Shown piece after piece: positions 1-12,501 of a stretch of DNA of 64,000 bases. Location: positions 17,858,610 through 17,922,609 of the forward strand of contig JANJXV010000025.1 of assembly GCA_024803745.1 (NCBI GenBank), read 5' to 3'. The notes under the pieces are model-generated. The model worked only from the letters and a program-made list of their open reading frames with translations, was not told the origin of the DNA and did not search any database. The translations under genes were made by a program, and so were the position numbers. Within the stretch, counting starts at the first letter, position 1, and every line of letters begins with the position of its first letter. The DNA comes from Megascapheus bottae (lineage: Eukaryota > Chordata > Mammalia > Rodentia > Geomyidae).

Positions 1-135
1 AATAATAATAAAAATAATAAGAAAGGTGATGTACAGAGGGGTTATAGTTACAAAAGTCAGGTAAAGAGTACGTTTCTTTTTAGACAGTGTCACCCTTTCA
101 CTTTCTCTCTCCCAGTTCCTCCCCCGCCCCCCCCA
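1..135 (-). mobile_element. L1 3' end fragment
   Basis: Read on the minus strand, the segment gtaact.ta.cc.ctctgtacatcac and flanking G/A-rich sequence match the element at 36527-36635 over about 90 bp. Poly-A is at the window start. A shared L1 3'UTR is the simplest explanation. Confidence 0.6.
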
Positions 136-527
136 GAGTTGTAAGTTCATTTTCAAGGAAGTTGCTTTCCTTAAACATGGTCAACATGGTACATGCACTG
201 GATTTTTCTCTAGAGGATTTAGAACCAGAGTACACATGAAAAATTTATGTATGTGTCACCTTTGGCTTTCCTTTTTATAATCTTTCTCTCGCCTGTTTAC
301 TATACCCAGCCTGCACTGGAAGATCAAAATTCCACAGGACTTAGGGAGATAAAGTTTTGCCCAGACTTTTGGCTTATCTACTTGCTGAGTATCTGCTCCT
401 AAGCTCCTGTGCCTTTCGACAGGAACCATTAATATTTGTACAGTATTGGAAGAACTGTACTGTGATAGCCTTTGGTTAGCCTTGCCTTGCTCAAGTTCAT
501 AGTAACCCATGTTTCTTTTCCATATAG
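136..527. other. HACD3 intron without recognisable features
   Basis: Unique-looking intronic sequence up to the acceptor at 527. No exon or repeat seen. Confidence 0.5.
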
Positions 528-601
528 CCCAGGGGCATGGGGCCAAAGGAGACAACGTCTATGAATTTCACCTGGAATTCTTAGACCTGGTGAAGCCAGA
601 G
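528..601 (+). CDS. HACD3: HACD3 coding exon (residues 45-68)
   Basis: Preceded by catatag and followed by gtatga. It carries 2 nt of a split Ala codon followed by QGHGAKGDNVYEFHLEFLDL. This is the last part of the CS domain. No exon encoding the preceding residues was found in 1-527. Confidence 0.95.
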
Positions 602-3600
602 GTATGAGCTTTCCTTTCTCACGTTCCGCCCTTGTTATGCAGTGAATATTGGCAGTTGTAGTGCAGTGAGGGGCAGGAACGGTGGGAGAGGAGATAAAAA
701 ACCAAAGGGGAACAATGAAGTTCCAAAAAACAGGTTTTAGTTGTGGAGGAATGGATGCATTGGACCTAAGTTAGATCTGGGATTTGCCATTTGCTAGCAA
801 ATTTGCTAGCCATCATTTCTTTGAGTTCTTGGCGTGGAGATGACTGGGTGACCTGATCTCTGTGGTCCCTTCCAGCTCTGCTCTTCTGCTTTCAGTGATG
901 GCAGCGGAGCGCGGCCTAAGAGCACAGGAGTTGCTTTCTCTGCTGTATATAGCTCTACATAGGAATAGAAGCTACAGTAGCAGTCAGAAAGTGCTACAAT
1001 GCTTGATCTTTTTTATTTTTTTATTTTGCCAGTCCTGGGGCTTGAACTCAGGGCCTGAGCACACTGTCCTTGGGCTTTCTCAAGGCTAGAACTACCTCTG
1101 GCTTTTTCTATGTGTGGGGTACGGAAGAATCGAACCCAGGTCTTCTTGTATGGTAGGTAGGCACTTTTACCACTAGGCCAAACTCCTGACCCTAAAATGG
1201 CTGATCTGTAAAAAAATGACAAATACTGAAATGTAAATGAAGTTTCTCTTTTTTTCAGAGGCTGGAGGAGCCTCTCAAGTATGCAGCGAAAAAGCTAGTA
1301 GATGGTGTATTTCAGTTTCTGGGTTTTCTTGGCTCTGAGCTTACTGATCTCCCCATGCAGAAGTTTTGAGACAGTACTGGTAGCCCTGGCACAAGCAAGG
1401 GAACCTGTCACAGAGCTTGTCTCAGAGACAACGGAGAGCCTAAGCACAAAAAGAGCTGGAACAGGGTCAGAGAGACACCTCTGCTGGCGAGCTCTTCACT
1501 GTGCCAGCCTTTGGGGGGTGTGTGTTTATTTTATTCTTTTGCCAGGGCCTGGGCACTGTCTTTGGGCTTTCCCAAGACTGGTACTCTACCACTTGAGCCA
1601 CAGCACCACTTCTGGCTTTTCTGTGTCGGTGGTACCCCAGGGCTTTTGCATGCTAGGCAAGCACTCTACCACTAGGCCACACTCCCGACCTTGGTCTAGC
1701 TTTTTCTGTCTGCATTGCAAGACCAGAGAAGGAAGGAAGCGGGGAGCAAGCACACTGCACAGCTCCTCAGTGGTGCCACGCTAGCAAGGGGGAGAAGCAT
1801 TCTAACGTCCTCACTTTCTGTTCTAGCCGGTTTACAGACTGACTCAGAGACAGGTGAACATTACTGTACAGAAGAAAGTGAGTCAGTGGTGGGAGAGACT
1901 CACCAAGCAGGAGAAGCGTCCACTGTTTTTGGCCCCTGACTTTGATCGCTGGCTGGATGAATCGGATGCGGAAATGGAACTCAGAGCCAAGGTTAGTAAG
2001 GACTCCAGAACCTTGACATTGAAGGTAGAGACCTGAGGAATTCAAGTTCCTCTAAGAGTCCAATAGGATGGAGATGAAAGCACAGTTCCTTTAAAGACTT
2101 GGACCTTTTAAAATGTATTTATTTATTCAGGAGGCTGAAATCTGAGGATTGCAGTTCAAGGCCAGTCCAGGCACTAAAGAACTGAGACTCTTTTTTTTTT
2201 TTGTCAGTCCTGGGCTTGAGCTCAGGGCCTGAGCACTGTCCTTGGACTTTCTCAAGGCTAGAGCTCTACCACTTGAGCCTCAGCACCACTTCCGGCTTTT
2301 TTCTATGTATGTGACACCGAGGAATCGAACCCGGGTTTTCATGCATGCTAGGCAAGCACTTTAACCACTAGGCCAAACTCCCGGCCCCAGAACTGAGACT
2401 CTTAATTGCCAATTAATCACTAGAAAACAGGAAATAGTGTTGCGGCTCAAGGGGTAGGGTGGTAGCTTTGAGCAGAAGAGCTCAGGGACAGCTCCCAGAC
2501 CCAGAGTTCAAGCCCCATGACCTACAAAAAAAAAATATCTATATATCTATAGATATATGGTTGGTCCTGGGTCCTGGGTGTAAGGTCTGCCGAGAGGAAA
2601 CTCCAGGCAGTTCAGGAGAAGAGGGTTTATTGTGTGAGGAGAAAGCAGACCTCCTAGCGCCCAAAGATGGAGTCAGTACAACAAGAAGAACTTATGGCGA
2701 AAGTGAGAGCTTACATAGGGGGAGAGGTGTGGCCACAGCGGAAGTGGATGTGATCTCGGAGGATGGGGAAATACCTCAGACTGGGAGACCTCCCACTGCC
2801 CCCCGGCAGGTCAGTTGCCAGGGTTAGAGGTGCTGGGCAGGGATTTCCAGGGTGCAGGGGGAGAGAGTCAAGGGAAGTCCTTTCTTCCAGGTGGACCTAA
2901 CACTGGGGTGCTGTGCCTAAGGTTTTGTGGTAGCACTCTACCACCTGAACGATACTCCACTTCTTGCTTTTTTGGTGGTTAGAGATAAGAGTCTTACGGA
3001 CTTTCCTGCCTACCTCTGAACTGAGCTCCTCAGCTATCCGCCTTCTCAGGAGGTAGGATTGGCATGGCACAGGGTGCTGGCTAGGTCAGGCTTTTCATCT
3101 CAGGAGTTGGGTCCTTTTTCTCAGTGAGTGGAACACACACACAGTTGGAGGAGGTGGCTTAAGGGAGTCAAATCCGTTACCCAGCAAATGAGCTTTTTCA
3201 GGCATCTGGGAATGCTAACCTGTGTCCTTGAGAAATTTCTGTCTTACTTTCTAGGAAGAAGAACGCTTAAATAAACTCCGGCTGGAAAGTGAAGGCTCCC
3301 CTGAAAGTAGGTGTCCATTGCTGGGAGTGTAACTACTGATCAGCTGCTGTCAGAGGTGGGGTGGGGGGGTGACAGAGAATGTTTGGGTGTGTGTATTACA
3401 AGTCCTTTATGTCTGACATCTAAGCTGTGCACATCCATCTCAGAAGCTCTGGGTTCAATTCCTTAGTACCATATAAATAGAAAAAGCTGGAAGTGGTGCT
3501 GTGCCTTAAGTGGTAGAGGGCTAGCCTTAAACACAGAGAGGCTCAGAGACAGAGCCCAGGCCCTGAGTTCAAGCTCCAGGACTGGCCAAAACCAAAAACC

Positions 3601-6600
3601 AAATAAACAAAAAAATCACCCCAGATCCATTCTTGTAGGGATGGTAAGGCCAAGGGGAGAGGTAGAGGAATGGAGAGAGGAAGTATGGCAAACACAGTCA
3701 CAGTATTCAGTGTATATATGTACAAAAGCAGAACCAGGTAAATTGAGGGGTTAGTGGGGTTGGGAGACACGAGAGAATTATGGAAGGGGTGCCACAGCGC
3801 AGACTGCATAAACTAACATGTGGAGTTGAAGCCCTTTTTATAACTATTTTAAAGATAATATAAAAAATGAAAAAGATCTGTTTCTGTCTATCCAACCAGT
3901 TCTAAGCAGGAAGCTCTGAAGTACAGGTGTTATTTAGGTGCACAGGTGAAAATCTTCAGCTGTTACATACATTCATGCTACCTGCACAGCACGGGCTGAT
4001 GAATCCATTAGGGACTGCCTGGAGGCAGGTCAGGAGATGATGTTTAATGGCAAGCTTGCATTGGCTGTGAAGAACTATCTCTGAACAGCAGAAAGAAATG
4101 AAATGAGGTTCTTCAAGTTCCCCTTTGCTCAAGTTTTTGGGGTTTTTTTGGTCATGGGGCTTGAACTCTGGGGCTGGATGGAACCACAGCCCCACTTCCT
4201 ATTTTCTAGTGATTAATTGGAGATAAGAGTCTCTTGGTCTTTTGAGCCCGGGCTTGCTTTGAACTGTGATCCTCAGATCTTAGCCTCCTGAGTAGCTAGG
4301 ATTATAGGTGTGAGCCACCCTGCCCAGCTAATAGTTAAAAAATAATTTTTTTTGTCAGTTGTGGGGCTTGAACTCTGGGCTTGGGCACTGTCCCTAAGTT
4401 CTTCAGCTCAAAGCTAGTGCTTTACCACTTTGAGCCGCAATGCTACTTCCTTTGTTCAAGTTTTGTGGCACTTGACACTTACCTGGCATGCTATATAAGG
4501 AAGAAGAAAAGTTTTTTTTTTGTTTTTTTTTTTTTGCCAGTCCTGGGCTTGAGCTCAGGGCCTGAGCACTGTCCTTGGACTTTCTCAAGGCTAGAGCTCT
4601 ACCACTTGAGCCTCTACCACTTCCGGCTTTTTTCTATGTATGTGGTACCGAGGAATCGAACCCGGGTCTTCATGCATGCTAGGCAAGCACTTTAACCACT
4701 AGGCCAAACTCCCGGCCGCAAGTTTGGTTTTTTTTTTTTTGAGCTGGTACTGGTGCTTGAACTCAGGGCCTGGGCAGTGCCCTTTACTTTTCTCATTCAA
4801 GGATGGCATTCTGCTTGAGCCACAGCTCTACTTCGGGCTTTTTTGCTAGTTAATTGGAGATTAGGCTCTCATAGACTTTCTCATTCTGGCTGGCTTCCAA
4901 CTGTGATCCTCAGATCTCAGTTTGGTAGTAGAATTACAGGCAAGAGCCATGGAGACCCAGCCTCAGGCCTGTTCTTGAGGACTGTCTTTTCCTTTTCCCC
5001 TTCTTGAATTCCCTTCTCCCTTCACTCTGTAGTCAGCTGAACCCTCACAACCTTCAGTGTCCTTTTCCTTCACGACCCTCAGTGCCTCCATGTGAAATGA
5101 TCCTCCTTTGGAGGTGTTCTCATCCTGCTTATGTGGCACGGCCCAGATCAGATACCAGCCAAGCCACACACACCTGCCGGGGGTCTGCTACTCCAGCCCA
5201 CTGGCCTCTTTCCACCTTGAACCTTTCAAGACTTTCCTGGTGGCTCTCCAGCATGCACTGTGGCTTGGCAATGGAAGGTGTTCGCTTTTGTACCCCAGCC
5301 AGGCTCCTCACCAGGGCCCGGCACACTCGCTGTTCACCTCATGATTGCCTCAGGGAGTAGATGAGCAAGTGTTTACTGGTTCTGCTTCTTGGAGCCAGTG
5401 ACTTGCGTGACCTTGGCGTTGTTTCTGCTCCGTGATGCCGCCTCAGGGTCAGGGTTTCGTGCTGGGGGGAATGCCTTTCTCCTGGGCTTGTGGAGTTGGG
5501 AAGGGATGAAGTTGTCTATCTACAGACAGCTCCTCTCTGTGACCATTGCGGTTCCAGTTCACCGCGTTGCTTTGCTTTTCAGCTCTCACAAGCTTGAAGA
5601 AGGGATACCTATTCATGTACAACCTTGTGCAGTTCCTGGGGTTCGCCTGGATCTTTGTCAACTTGACAGTGCGGTTCCTCATCTTTGGAAAAGGCAGGTA
5701 TCACATCGCCTCAGAGCCACTTTCCCTTCCTCCGTAGTCTGGCCCACTGGTCACCCCCGCAGCACTTTGTGCCTTTGAAATGAATGGCAACCCCGGCTTT
5801 GCATAGCGCTTCCCGCCTCTCATGGTGCGTTCACAGTGCTCAGTTCCCTTGGCCTCACAAAACAGGCCACCATTCTTCCATGTAACAAGCAAGGAAACAG
5901 GCCTAGAGATTTCACGTCTGCCAGCAGGTTCTAAACCTATCCACTGGGCACAGTGGCTCGGGCATGTGATCCTAGCTGTTCCAGGGGCAGAGATTTGAGG
6001 GAGAGGGGAGGCTTAAATTTTATTTTGTAAAGTATGTATATGGTGAGAACTATAAATATATAGAAAATGCAAACTCTAAAAAAACAGTTGGGGTTCAAGT
6101 GATAGAGTGCCTGCCTAGCAAGTACAAGGGACCAAGTCCTGGGCACTCAGTACTGCCCCCCCAAAAAAAAATGACAGGAAAAGGAAAAAGATCAGTACAA
6201 GTCGATCTGGACAGAAATTAATTAAAGCCCCCCAAATCTCAACAATAATAGCGGGGGGGTGGTAGCAGGTGTCTATCACCCCAGTCACGAGGGTGTAAGG
6301 AGGAGGATTGTGGTCCAGGTCAGCTTGGGCAAAAACATGGTATCCTATGTCAAAAATATAACTAAAGGACCGGGAGTTTGGCCTAGTGGTAGAGTGCTTG
6401 CCTAGCATGCATGAAGACCCAGGTTCAATTCCTCGGTACCACATACATAGAAAAAAGCCAGAAATAGTGCTGTGGCTCAAGTGGTACAGCTCTGACCTTG
6501 AGAAAGTCCAAGGGCAGGGCTCAGGCCCTGAGCTCAAGCCCAGGACTGGCAAAAAATAAATTAATAAATAATAAAAACTAAAGCACAAAAGGCCATGTAG

Positions 6601-9600
6601 CCTGAAGTCATGTAGCACCCAACTAGCAAATAGAAGGCTCTGAATTCAGACTGTAGTACCACCAAGAAAAGGAAGAAAAGTCCTGTTGACTCTTTCATCC
6701 TCCTTGCTACAATTTCCAGCCTGCAGTTTCTAAGAAGTGAGTCACAGTTAGCTCAAGCGTCCTTTGAACAAACTTGTTGCTGTGCGTGGTGCTAGGGATT
6801 GAATGCAGGGCCATCGCATGTTGGGAAGCCCCGCCCCCAGCCTTTAGAATACTGAAACATCTAGAACACAAACTGTACAGTCATATATGTAAGGTTATTA
6901 TAATTTTGTAACTACAAGAGGATAGAAAAAAGAGACTAGGAAGAAATACACGGAAATATGAATAATAAGGGAGCAGAGGTCACTCCTTATACCAGTACCT
7001 CTGTTTTTTCTAGTTTTCCAATCTTCCTTAAATTAGTTAGCTACTTTTATGTTTACTATTTAGCTTAGCTTTTGGTGGTTAATTGGGCACAAGAATCTTA
7101 CAAACTTTCCTAACCTCAATCTCAGCCTCTTGAGTAGCTGGCATTTATAGTTGTGAGCCACTGGTGCCAGGCTAGAGAAAGGTTTACAAGTCTTAAAAGG
7201 TACTTACATGCTAATTGAATATGATGTTATGTTTTGTTTTTTTACCGGTCCTGGTCCTGGACCTTGGAGTCTGGTCCTGGGTGCTGTCCCTAAGCTCCTT
7301 TTGCACAAGGCTATCCACGCTAAAACTTGAGCTACAGCACCACTCCTGGCTTTCTTTGTGATTAATTGGAGCTAAGAGTCTCATAGACTTTCCTGCTCAG
7401 GCTGGCTTCAAACCATGATCTTCAGATCTCGGCCTTCTGAGTAGCTAGGATTCCCAGTGTGAGCTACCAGTACCAGTTTGAATATGGGTTTAATCTGTGG
7501 TAGCATGAAACAGTACACTCTGGAAAGATAATTGGCCTAATGGATCCAGTCGTTAAAGTATAATTTGTGCACTTTAGGAATGAGTCCTTAGGAAGTTAAT
7601 GATGCTATATATAATTATTTTATGAGGACTAGAACACTGGTTGAACTTTACTCATTGGGTTACCCTTAACCTGCATCTGTGCCCACAGAGTCCTTCTATG
7701 ACACTTTCCACTCGGTGGCCGACATGATGTATTTCTGCCAGATGTTGTCGCTTGTGGAAACGATCAATGCCACGATTGGAGTCACTAGCTCGCCAGTGTT
7801 GCCTTCTCTCCTCCAGGTACTGAGCAGTGGAGTTGGAGGGCAGGAATGAATGATTTCAGTATGGATCTTGTACATGTGTCAGTGCTCCATCTCAGTTATT
7901 AGCCGCCAGCACTTGGCATATATATGCCTTTTCTCCTCTAGAGATTATAAAATTACAAACAGCACTTTTCTAGCTGGGTGCCGGTAATCCTAATTACTTA
8001 GGAGGCTGAGATCTGGGGATCGTGGATCAAAGCCAGCCTGGGCAGAAAAGCCCCTGTGAGATTCTTACCACCAATAAACTACTCAAAATGAAAAAAAAAA
8101 AAAAAAAGCCAGTGATGGCACCGTGGCTCACATAGTAGAATGCTACCTTTGAGCACAAAGAAGCTCAGAGACAGAATTCAGGCCCTGAGTTCAAGCCCTG
8201 GGTTGGGCAAAAAAAAAAAAAAAGCTTCTCACCAAAATATAAAAAAGACTTTAAAGCAAACAGGAACAGAAAAATCTCCTACCCTGAGTCTCTGGGTAGA
8301 TGGAGGAGCTCTTGTTCCTGGACTGTGACTTTCCCCCACTTACATACCTGTTTGGTTTCCTTTGCTGCTGGCTGCCAGGAATATGGCGTCTAAATGCTTG
8401 CCTGGTTCATAGCTATGCAATCACACTCCATTAGGTCCCAGCTAGGGCCCTGGTGTGGTCTGCGTCCTCTACATAGTGTGTCCCTAGCTTGTGCCGTCCA
8501 TCAATGCTGACCGTCACTGTGAACAGGAAACAAGACTAAATGAAAAAAAAAAATAAATGAATGAATGGAAAAGAGCGAGCAGAACCTGTATTTATGAAAA
8601 ATGCACCAATCTCATTTGCATAGCTGTTGGGTAGTTTTTGAACTGTAGTAGATGCATCTGAAGAGAAGACTAGTGGACCCTTGAAACACAAGAGCAAGCA
8701 CAAAAAGTACTGACATCATTTCCTTGAATTATAAGCCTCTGTATCCTATTTGTTCTTGTGTTATAGAGTAAATGTAATTCCAGTTAAAATACAATTTGGG
8801 GATGTGATAAAGTTCTGCAATTTCGTGAAAGAAAAAAGCCCAAAGACTAAGGTGGTAGCTTATTCAAAGTAGTGAAAAGTGGGATAGCACCAGTATACTG
8901 ATAGAATGCAAGTACCTGCACTGCCCCTGCTGTCTGGGGGCTGGCTCGGGAGACCATGCTGCTCTCAGAAATGCAGTTCCTACACAGCTGCTTGGGGAGT
9001 TGTGTGGACTGCAGGCAGAGGTGGATGGTGTTAGTGCGTGTGCCCCATGGTACGTGATGATGGAGGGGCCACACAGCATTTGTGTGTGCATTTGGCACCA
9101 CTATATTGTGTACTTGCAAGTAGTTCCCAAATTTTACATGTACTTTACCACCATGCAAGTACATGAGGATTTAGCCAGGCGCTGGTGGCTCTCGCTTGCA
9201 ATCCTAGCTGCTGAGGAGGCTGAGATCTGAGGATCACCATTCAAAGCCTGCGCAGGGAAGGCCATGAGACTCTTACTTGCAATTAACCACGAAAAAACTG
9301 AAAGCGGCTCTGTGGCGCTAAATAGTAGAGCGCTAGCTCTGAGTGTTAAGAAAGCTTAGGGACAGTGTCCAGGCTTTGAGTTCAATCCCCATGACCCACT
9401 AAAACTGAAACATAAAAATGAGGGTGTAGGCTGAGTGTGCTGGTATTTCTGTACTCCAGTTACTTGGAGATGAGAAATTAAATGTGAGTAGCAACAACAA
9501 AACACCACATTTAAAAAAAAAAAAGAACAAAAAAAGCAGCAGATGGCCAGGAACTAGTTTTAAAGAAAAGCCCAAGTTGGCACACTGGAAGGAACTGCAG

Positions 9601-10760
9601 GCATTAGAGGATTTGGAAGTAGACACGCAGGCAGCAGTCCACCAAGGAAGCTGTGCAGTGACAGGACAGTGGTTATATGGTCTAGTTCTTTACCTTGGCC
9701 ACAGAGGCAGCCACAAATGTTTGCTGACAGTATTCTTTAAAGTGTGTGTGTGTGTGTGTGAGTGTATTAGGCATTTGTGATGTACCAGGGCATACAAAAG
9801 TACCAGATTGGCATGGGTATTTAAATCCACCCCGAGGCTGGAAAGAAACAGACTGGTTGACTCTGTGTTTTCTACGTCCTCTCACTTAGCGAGATAGCAT
9901 AAAGCATTTATATGGCACTTATACATATCTTTAACTTCTTGTTTTTCTCTTTTGTGTCTTTTTTAAATAGTTTCTTGGAAGAAATTTTATTTTGTTTATA
10001 GTCTTTGGCACCATGGAAGAAATGCAAAACAAAGCTGTGGTTTTCTTCGTGTTTTATTTGTGGAGCATGATTGAAATTTTCAGGTGAGTACAAACGCCTG
10101 GTTGTTTGACTCTCCCTCTCTGAGCAGGTCTTTTCTTGAGGGACTTCCTGTCTTGGCCAGAGTTTCATTAGGTTTAGGTTATGGATGTGGAGAATTCTTC
10201 CAATAAAAACAAACATACATTAGTTGTTTATAAGTGGTGGTGTTCACTGTGACATTTGCATGCATGTAAACCATATCTTCATTATATCTCTTCTATACCT
10301 TGCCTCCATCTTGCACCCCCTCCTTAAAACAATTGCTGCAAGTTTCATTGTGTTCTTTTCTTTTTTGCCAATCCTGTGGCTTGAACTCAGGGCCTGAGCA
10401 TTGTCCCTAGACTTTTTCCTCAAGATTAGCCCTCTGCCTCTTGCACCACTTCCAGTTTTTCTATGTATGTGGTACCAAGGACTCCAACCCCGGTCTTGGT
10501 GCATGCTAGGCAAGCACTCTACCACTAGGCCAAACTCCCCACTCCCACTGTGTTATTTTCACCCATGCAAATTGGACTGTTTTCACCATATTCATCTTCA
10601 TTCAGTTTGTCAGCCATCCTCCCTCTGCTGTTACCCACTCTTCCCCCCCCCCCCTCCGATCTGAGCTTTTCCACCTTCCCATCACTTGTTTTGGTGCTAG
10701 TGCCCGGGCTTAACCACGGCCTCACACCCGTGGCTGGCAAGAGTACCCCTTGAGCTATGC

Positions 10761-10815
<55 letters not shown>

Positions 10816-12463
10816 GATTGCACCAAAGGGTTTCATGTTTTAGACACGGATATATTATATTTTGTTCTGAATAACCCTCTCTATTGCTGTCTCTTCTTCA
10901 GCAGCTTTTGTTGAGATTCCTTATACCACTGAGAATATGGAGAATTTTAGCCATATTAGTGTGCTCTGCAAAATTGAGTCAGATTTTTTTTCTTCTTCTT
11001 CTTTTTTTTTTTGCCAGTCCTGGAGCTTGAACTCAGAATATGGGCTTTCTCAAGGATAGAGCTCTGCCACTTGAGCCACAGCACCACTTCTGGCTTTTTC
11101 TGTATATGTGGCTCTGAAGAGTTGAGCCCAGGTCTTTGTGCTTACTATGCAAGCATTCTATCACTAGGACAAACACCTGGCCCCGAGGAAGGTTGTTTTA
11201 AAGTAGTGTTTGGAATCTGTGTACTAGGGAACAAAACAGAAGCAGAGAAATGAAAGACCCACATCAGGCACAAAATAAACATTCTTGTAATCCCACCATT
11301 CAGGAGGGAGGCAGGAGGATTGGAGGTTCAAGGACAGCTTGGGCTACGTGGTGAGTTCTAAGTCAGCCTGGACCACATTAAGAGACTTTATCTGAAAAAA
11401 AGATAAGAAAAAGGGTGGCCCAATGGCTCACGCCTGTAGTCCTAGCTACTCAGGAGGCTGAGATCTGAGGATCAAGATTCAAAGCCAGGCTGGGCACTAA
11501 AGTCCACGAATCTCTTATCTCCAATTAACCACAAGAAAAAAAGCTGTGGCTTCAGGAGTAGGGTGGCAGCCTTGAGCTAAAGAGCTCAGGGACAACACCC
11601 AGGCCCAGAGTTCAAGCCCCACAACTGACCAAAAAAGAAAAGAAAAATGTTCATTCTTAACAATGACTATAGGATCTTGTCACATCCAAGACCCAAGGCC
11701 CATCCACAAGGAAAGTACTGGAAAGGGCTAGAGAAAGGCACCATTGAAAGAAGAGTCCATGTTGTCTGGAATGGTCAAGACAGCTTACTAGAAAGGATAG
11801 TAGATGAATTCTTTTAGGGTTGGGTGTCGTGGCTCTTGTCTGCAATCCTTGCCGTGCAGGAAGCTGAGGTTGGGAGGATTGTGGGTTGAGGCCCAAGCTC
11901 AGCCCTGGGTACTGGTGCCGGCCGAGCATCAGGCTCTCCGTGGGTGTCTTCCTCACAGCTGGTGCTCTAGCATGTAAGCCATGTCTCCTGTCCAGCTCTC
12001 CTGCTGTTTTTGTTGGCTTCAAACTGGGATCCTCTGGGTTTCATTCTCCTAACTAACAAGTTACAGGAGTGAGACCTCAGCTTGCTGTGAGCAAAGTGTT
12101 GGCAAATCCCACTCCAACCAGTGTGCTGCTGGACATGGCGGAAAACACCTGTGATTCCAGACACAAGCAAAGATGGAGCCAGAGGGACCAATGTGTTGAG
12201 ACCAGCCCAGGCAGAAATGCTAAATTCTACCTGAAAAACTAAAGCCAGCATGTCTGGGAATGTAGCTCAAGTGGTAGAGCACCTGCCTAACATGCAGGAG
12301 GCCTCAAGTTCAACTCCCCCCTTCCCCCCGCCGTGCTCCTAAAGAGAGGCTTGCTGCACATGCTAATCAGAGCTGCCTTCAGACCTCTACTTTGTCAGTG
12401 AAGGGAGAGTAGCCTGGTGAGAGTTGGTGGGTAGAGAGCCAGGATTCAAATTGTGTTCTAAAG

Positions 12464-12501
<38 letters not shown>

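Noticed and set aside
2459..2827. A 122-codon plus-strand frame
   Set aside because: It spans the end of a SINE and the LTR-like sequence and has no recognisable domain.
5694..5699. The GT at 5698 as HACD3 donor
   Set aside because: It shifts the reading frame against the next exon and creates an early stop, whereas the GC donor gives the conserved junction.
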